46,152 nucleotides of DNA from Verrucomicrobiota bacterium. GTDB taxonomy: Bacteria > Verrucomicrobiota > Verrucomicrobiia > Verrucomicrobiales > Akkermansiaceae. Of this stretch, positions 43,325 to 46,152 are shown piece by piece (position 1 is the stretch's first letter; each line of letters starts with the position of its first letter). A program made the position numbers and the translations under genes. Under the pieces are notes generated by a model. It did not search any database, had not been told where the DNA came from, and worked only from the letters and a program-made list of their open reading frames with translations. The stretch lies in assembly GCA_004293445.1 (NCBI GenBank), contig RDYP01000018.1, positions 1 through 46,152 on the forward strand, read 5' to 3'.

Positions 43325-44395
43325 ATGTCTTCGCCCAAATTGTTCAGCCCCGGTCCCGTCGATGTTTCGCCCGAAACCTTCGCGGCCATGTCCCACACCA
43401 TGATCGGTCACCGTGGTTCGGAGTTCGAAGCTCTTTATGCGTCTCTTCAGCCGGGCCTGCAGACGATCTTCGGCACCAATCGTCCGGTCTTCATTTCCAC
43501 TTCCTCCGCGTGGGGTGTGATGGAAGGCGCGCTTCGCAATCTTGCCCGAAAGAAAGTGCTCTGCCTCTGCTGCGGCGCCTTTTCCGACAAGTGGTTGGAT
43601 GTCGCCAAGAAATGCGGCTACGAGGCGGATTCGGTGCAAGTCGAGTGGGGCGAGGCGATTCATCCCGAGGCCGTTCGGGCCAAGCTCGCCGAGGGTGGTT
43701 TCGACACGGTCACTTTCATCCACAGCGAAACGTCGACCGGTGTGCTCAACGATCTTGCCGGTATCGCCAAAGTGGTGAAGTCGTTCCCCGATACGATGCT
43801 GATCGTCGACACCGTGTCCTCACTTTCCACCGTGCCGGTCGATATGGATGCGAACGGTGTGGATGTGATGCTGGCCGGGGTTCAGAAGGCATTGGCGCTT
43901 CCGCCTGGCATGGCGGTGTTCGCCGTCTCCGAGGCCGCGATGGAGCGCGCGAAGGGCACTCCGAATCGTGGGTATTATTTCGATTTCGTGGAGTTCGCGA
44001 AAAATGCGGCGGTTCATAATACGCCGTCCACGCCTGCGATTTCGATCCTCTTTGGCCTCCAATACATCCTCGGTCTCATCGAGAAGGAGGGTTTTGCCGC
44101 CCGCCAAGCGCGCCATGCCGAGACAAATGCGATGATTCACGCCTGGGGCGCCCGCCACGGTTTCGAGCACTTTGCTCCTGAAGGTCGACGCTCGAACGCG
44201 CTGACTTGCTTCAAAACTCCCGAGGGCTTCGATCTCTCGGGCTTTATCAAAAACCTCAAGACCAAGCACAATTTCCTGATCAATGGCGGCTACGGCAAGA
44301 TCAAGGGCAGCACCTTCCGGATCTCGAATATGGGCAACGAGAGCGTTGCGACGATGCAGGAGTTGATCGATGCCATGGACGATGTTCTCGGCTGA
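43325..44395 (+). CDS. Class V aminotransferase (serine/alanine-glyoxylate type)
   Basis: A 356-residue pyridoxal-phosphate enzyme of the class V small aminotransferases. Seen: LFSPGPVDVSPETFAAMSHTMIGHRGSEF at the start, FISTSSAWGVMEGALRN for cofactor phosphate, HSETSTGVLNDL, the aspartate in LIVDTVSSLSTVPVDMD and K188 in LAGVQKALALPPGMA. This fits alanine-glyoxylate/serine-pyruvate aminotransferases. In some bacteria such enzymes replace SerC in serine synthesis; that is a possibility here. A terminator follows at once. The gene stands alone on its transcript. Confidence 0.88.
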   Translation: MSSPKLFSPGPVDVSPETFAAMSHTMIGHRGSEFEALYASLQPGLQTIFGTNRPVFISTSSAWGVMEGALRNLARKKVLCLCCGAFSDKWLDVAKKCGYEADSVQVEWGEAIHPEAVRAKLAEGGFDTVTFIHSETSTGVLNDLAGIAKVVKSFPDTMLIVDTVSSLSTVPVDMDANGVDVMLAGVQKALALPPGMAVFAVSEAAMERAKGTPNRGYYFDFVEFAKNAAVHNTPSTPAISILFGLQYILGLIEKEGFAARQARHAETNAMIHAWGARHGFEHFAPEGRRSNALTCFKTPEGFDLSGFIKNLKTKHNFLINGGYGKIKGSTFRISNMGNESVATMQELIDAMDDVLG

Positions 44396-44401
44396 TTTTG
44401 G

Positions 44402-44437
44402 GCGCGTCGTCCCCTGTTGGGTTGGCGCGCTTTTTTT
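44402..44437 (+). terminator. Intrinsic terminator of the aminotransferase gene
   Basis: GCGCG (44402-44406) pairs with CGCGC (44426-44430), and the stem continues through TCG/TGG and CCC/GGG with one mismatch to a CTGTT loop. Seven T follow directly (44431-44437). It lies 7 bases after the stop. Confidence 0.85.
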
Positions 44438-44470
44438 AGACCTGCAGTTGCTAGAGCGTTCCTCTCTGCC

Positions 44471-45157
44471 ATGAGATCCTTCTTCCTGCTGATCGCTCTA
44501 AGTCTTTCTGTCTCGGCCGATCCCAATGCGGTTTCGCCGGAGGAGCTGGAAGATGGCTTCAAGCCGCTTTTCGACGGCAAGACGCTGGCGGGTTGGCGGA
44601 CTTACAAGGCAAGAGAGCCGAAACCTCAGTGGCAGGTCGTCGATGCCTCCATCACGCTGACCACGGGTGGTGGTGGCGACTTGATCACGGAGAAGCAGTT
44701 TGCGGATTTCGAGTTGCGCTGGGAGTGGAAAATCGCTGCGGAGGGAAACTCGGGCGTCATGTGGCGGGTTGCCGAGACCGATCAAGCCGCCTCGCGAACG
44801 GGGCCCGAGTATCAGTTGCTCGATCCTGCGGCGCAGGGCAGGTTTCTCGCTGAGGTCGCGAAAGGCAACGTGGGCGGCGCTCTCTACGATCTCGACCCGG
44901 CCGATCCTGGCCTGTCGAAGCCAGCGGGGCAGTGGAACAGCAGTCGCTTGCGGGTGCGAGGCAGTCGGATGGAGCTGTTTCTCCGGGGAATTCTAACCGC
45001 GGACGTCGATCTCGAATCGGAGGAATGGGCGCGAAAGATCGCCGCCTCGAAGTTCGCCACATGGCCACGCTTTGCGAAGGAGCCGAAGGGCCACATATGC
45101 CTGCAGGATCACGGGAACCCGGTTTCGTTCCGTCACCTGAGGATTAAGGAGCTGTGA
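44471..45157 (+). CDS. Secreted DUF1080 (3-keto-disaccharide hydrolase-like) protein
   Basis: A 228-residue protein with a signal peptide (MRSFFLLIALSLSVSA) and one DUF1080 domain, a concanavalin-like jelly roll common and much expanded in Verrucomicrobiota and Planctomycetota. Family blocks: PLFDGKTLAGWRTY, FELRWEWKIAAEGNSGVMWRV, GPEYQLLDPAAQGRF, WNSSRLRVRGSRMELFL and the final GHICLQDHGNPVSFRHLRIKEL. Some members hydrolyse 3-keto-glycosides; the substrate here is unknown. The ATG at 44471 starts the signal peptide, while an earlier GTG would lie in the terminator of the previous gene. Confidence 0.88.
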   Translation: MRSFFLLIALSLSVSADPNAVSPEELEDGFKPLFDGKTLAGWRTYKAREPKPQWQVVDASITLTTGGGGDLITEKQFADFELRWEWKIAAEGNSGVMWRVAETDQAASRTGPEYQLLDPAAQGRFLAEVAKGNVGGALYDLDPADPGLSKPAGQWNSSRLRVRGSRMELFLRGILTADVDLESEEWARKIAASKFATWPRFAKEPKGHICLQDHGNPVSFRHLRIKEL

Positions 45158-45200
45158 AGCTGCTGCAGGGGGGCGAGGCGGATCATCCCCAGCGCTGCCG

Positions 45201-45530
45201 TCATTCGCCCGGATCCCCGTTTTTGCAGCTACTCCGACAAATAAGGTAGGTTCCAGCAGCCAGCAGTCCTACGAGCAGGGCTCCACCGCCGATGCCGAGG
45301 GAGTGGCGCGGTGGATTTTTGCGCAGGGAACGGAGGCGGGAGAGTGCGAGGTTGCTGCTTGAGACGATGCCTTGGCGAGCTTGCTGGGCAAGATTGCGGG
45401 CACCATCGGGTAAGCTTTGACACGCGGTATGCCTCACCAAATGGCCGATATCTTGGCGGAGGAGCGAGATGTCTTCACGGACGCGGGAAGCCAGTCCCGT
45501 GTTGCGGCTGTCGTGGGTGGGGGTATTCAT
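45201..45530 (-). CDS. YqjD/ElaB-like tail-anchored membrane protein
   Basis: A 109-residue protein with a long amphipathic helical region (ASRVREDISLLRQDIGHLVRH, then ARQGIVSSSNLALSRLRS) and one C-terminal membrane helix (LGIGGGALLVGLLAAGTYLI) followed by CRSSCKN. This plan matches the YqjD/ElaB/DUF883 group, tail-anchored inner-membrane proteins that associate with ribosomes in E. coli. The resemblance is in architecture more than in residues. The ATG at 45530 is preferred because the upstream 38 residues are unlike the family. It is separated from rpsU by the rpsU terminator. Confidence 0.6.
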   Translation of the reverse strand: MNTPTHDSRNTGLASRVREDISLLRQDIGHLVRHTACQSLPDGARNLAQQARQGIVSSSNLALSRLRSLRKNPPRHSLGIGGGALLVGLLAAGTYLICRSSCKNGDPGE

Positions 45531-45635
45531 GATGAGGAGGGGGATGACTGGGCAATAAGCACCTGCATCGACCTTTTCGCAACAAAGGCTTTTTCCGCAT
45601 CGTGATGAGGCCGAAACCGCCGGGGGCACTTCCGG

Positions 45636-45673
45636 TAAAAACAAAACGGACGCCCTTGGTAGGGCGTCCGTTT
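45636..45673 (-). terminator. Intrinsic terminator of rpsU
   Basis: AAACGGACGCCCT (45644-45656) and AGGGCGTCCGTTT (45661-45673) are perfect 13-base complements with a TGGT loop. On the minus strand TTTTGTTTTT follows. It lies 30 bases after the rpsU stop. Confidence 0.92.
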
Positions 45674-45703
45674 CAAAGTTCGACTTCGGGAAAACCGGAA
45701 AAT

Positions 45704-45970
45704 TTACGCTTGGTGGGCTGCTGCTGCCGCGGCGGCTTCCTCGGCCTTGGCGGTCTGCGAGGGACTGCTGTAGCGCCAGCGAACTTTGTGGCGCTTCGGC
45801 GCGGTGCGGGCCTTGCGGATCTTGCGGCTGGCGGTGGATTCAAATGCGCGGCGGCGGCGCATTTCTTCGAGGATGCCTTCGGTATCCAGTTTGGTCTTGA
45901 GGCGTTTGAGAGCCCGGTCGACAGGCTCGCCTTTCTTCAACACCACTCCACGCATGCTACGGTCGCTCAT
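45704..45970 (-). CDS. rpsU: 30S ribosomal protein S21
   Basis: An 88-residue small-subunit protein. The S21 core is clear: VVLKKGEPVDRALKRLKTKLD, then EGILEEMRRRRAFESTASRKIRKA. After the core, a tail of about 25 residues (SSPSQTAKAEEAAAAAAAHQA) is alanine-rich and longer than in E. coli S21 (71). The ATG at 45970 (MSDRSMRG) has TTAGGAAAA about 12 bases upstream as a possible weak ribosome site. S21 contacts the anti-Shine-Dalgarno end of 16S rRNA; together with the weak ribosome sites of this genome this may be relevant, though that is inference. Confidence 0.93.
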   Translation of the reverse strand: MSDRSMRGVVLKKGEPVDRALKRLKTKLDTEGILEEMRRRRAFESTASRKIRKARTAPKRHKVRWRYSSPSQTAKAEEAAAAAAAHQA

Positions 45971-46007
45971 TCGATTCGAATCTTGTTTTCCTAAAGTCGG
46001 GGCGCGG

Positions 46008-46036
46008 AGGCTGAAACCGCCGCCGCACCTTGTCAA
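46008..46036 (-). promoter_or_regulatory. Possible rpsU promoter (-35 only)
   Basis: A perfect TTGACA lies on the minus strand at 46036-46031, about 60 bases before the rpsU start. At 17-base spacing the -10 position reads CAGCCT, which is a poor match, so the promoter is uncertain. Confidence 0.3.
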
Positions 46037-46065
46037 CCCGCGAGTTCGCGATTTTCAGGGCCCCC

Positions 46066-46152
46066 TCATTTTGAATCTGCAAGTTTGAGGAACCGTTCGA
46101 GTGTGGCGGTGGAGAGGCAGGCGCGTTTGCGCTTGCCGGCGATGGAGTCCTT
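46066..46152 (-). CDS. C-terminal fragment of an unknown protein (cut by window edge)
   Basis: An open frame from the right edge gives 28 residues, beginning KDSIAGKRKRACLSTATLER and ending KLADSK before a TGA stop. The basic start and the helical ERFLKLA end do not identify a family for me. It lies 95 bases upstream of rpsU on the same strand. It is called a gene only because the frame is open to the edge and fits the spacing. Confidence 0.4.
   Translation of the reverse strand, partial: KDSIAGKRKRACLSTATLERFLKLADSK

Overview
The window reads as a chromosomal segment of a GC-rich member of the phylum Verrucomicrobiota, probably from the Verrucomicrobiales. The gene set fits this: a secreted DUF1080 protein, secreted multi-domain proteins with DxDxDG segments, a soluble NtrC-type two-component pair, frequent GTG/TTG starts and weak or absent Shine-Dalgarno sequences. 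The assignment rests on protein resemblance recalled from memory, not on a search. Most of the window is housekeeping DNA, densely packed, with one mobile-element remnant at the left edge.

Layout. 1-98: right end of an IS3-type insertion sequence cut by the window edge. 184-8914 (+): a fused dephospho-CoA kinase/Rho termination factor, RNase D, gyrB and gyrA. 15993-8976 (-): a compact run of histidine kinase, sigma54-type response regulator, membrane glycosyltransferase-like protein, xseB, dxs and a small DUF3634-like protein. 16097-19199: cutA (+), then acylphosphatase, an aspartate-type aminotransferase, prmA and tRNA-Gly(GCC) (all -), with clear terminators. 24229-19310 (-): a possible envelope operon of a TonB-like/OmpA hybrid, a HAD phosphatase, an ABC exporter, a small unknown protein and a GH128-like glucanase. 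24321-28895 (+): a small lysine-rich protein, hom, a rhomboid-like membrane protein, sufS and sufE. 28913-36321: a secreted zinc protease (-) divergent from a 2110-residue secreted protein (+) that joins Calx-beta, choice-of-anchor-I, 5'-nucleotidase and phytase-like modules. 40246-36397 (-): Hsp15-like S4 protein, a small membrane protein, an M20 dipeptidase and glnS. 40373-45157 (+): a long U32 peptidase-family protein, a class V aminotransferase and a DUF1080 lipase/hydrolase-like secreted protein. 45970-45201 (-): rpsU with its terminator and a YqjD-like membrane protein. A gene fragment runs off the right edge.

The most unusual items are (i) the stop-less CoaE-Rho fusion, which places the last enzyme of CoA synthesis on the N-terminus of a hexameric RNA translocase; (ii) the giant extracellular phosphoesterase-like protein, which could release phosphate from both nucleotides and phytate-like esters with one polypeptide; and (iii) a GyrA whose two main quinolone-contact positions are naturally Gln and Ser. 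No CRISPR array, prophage or recognisable defence island is present.
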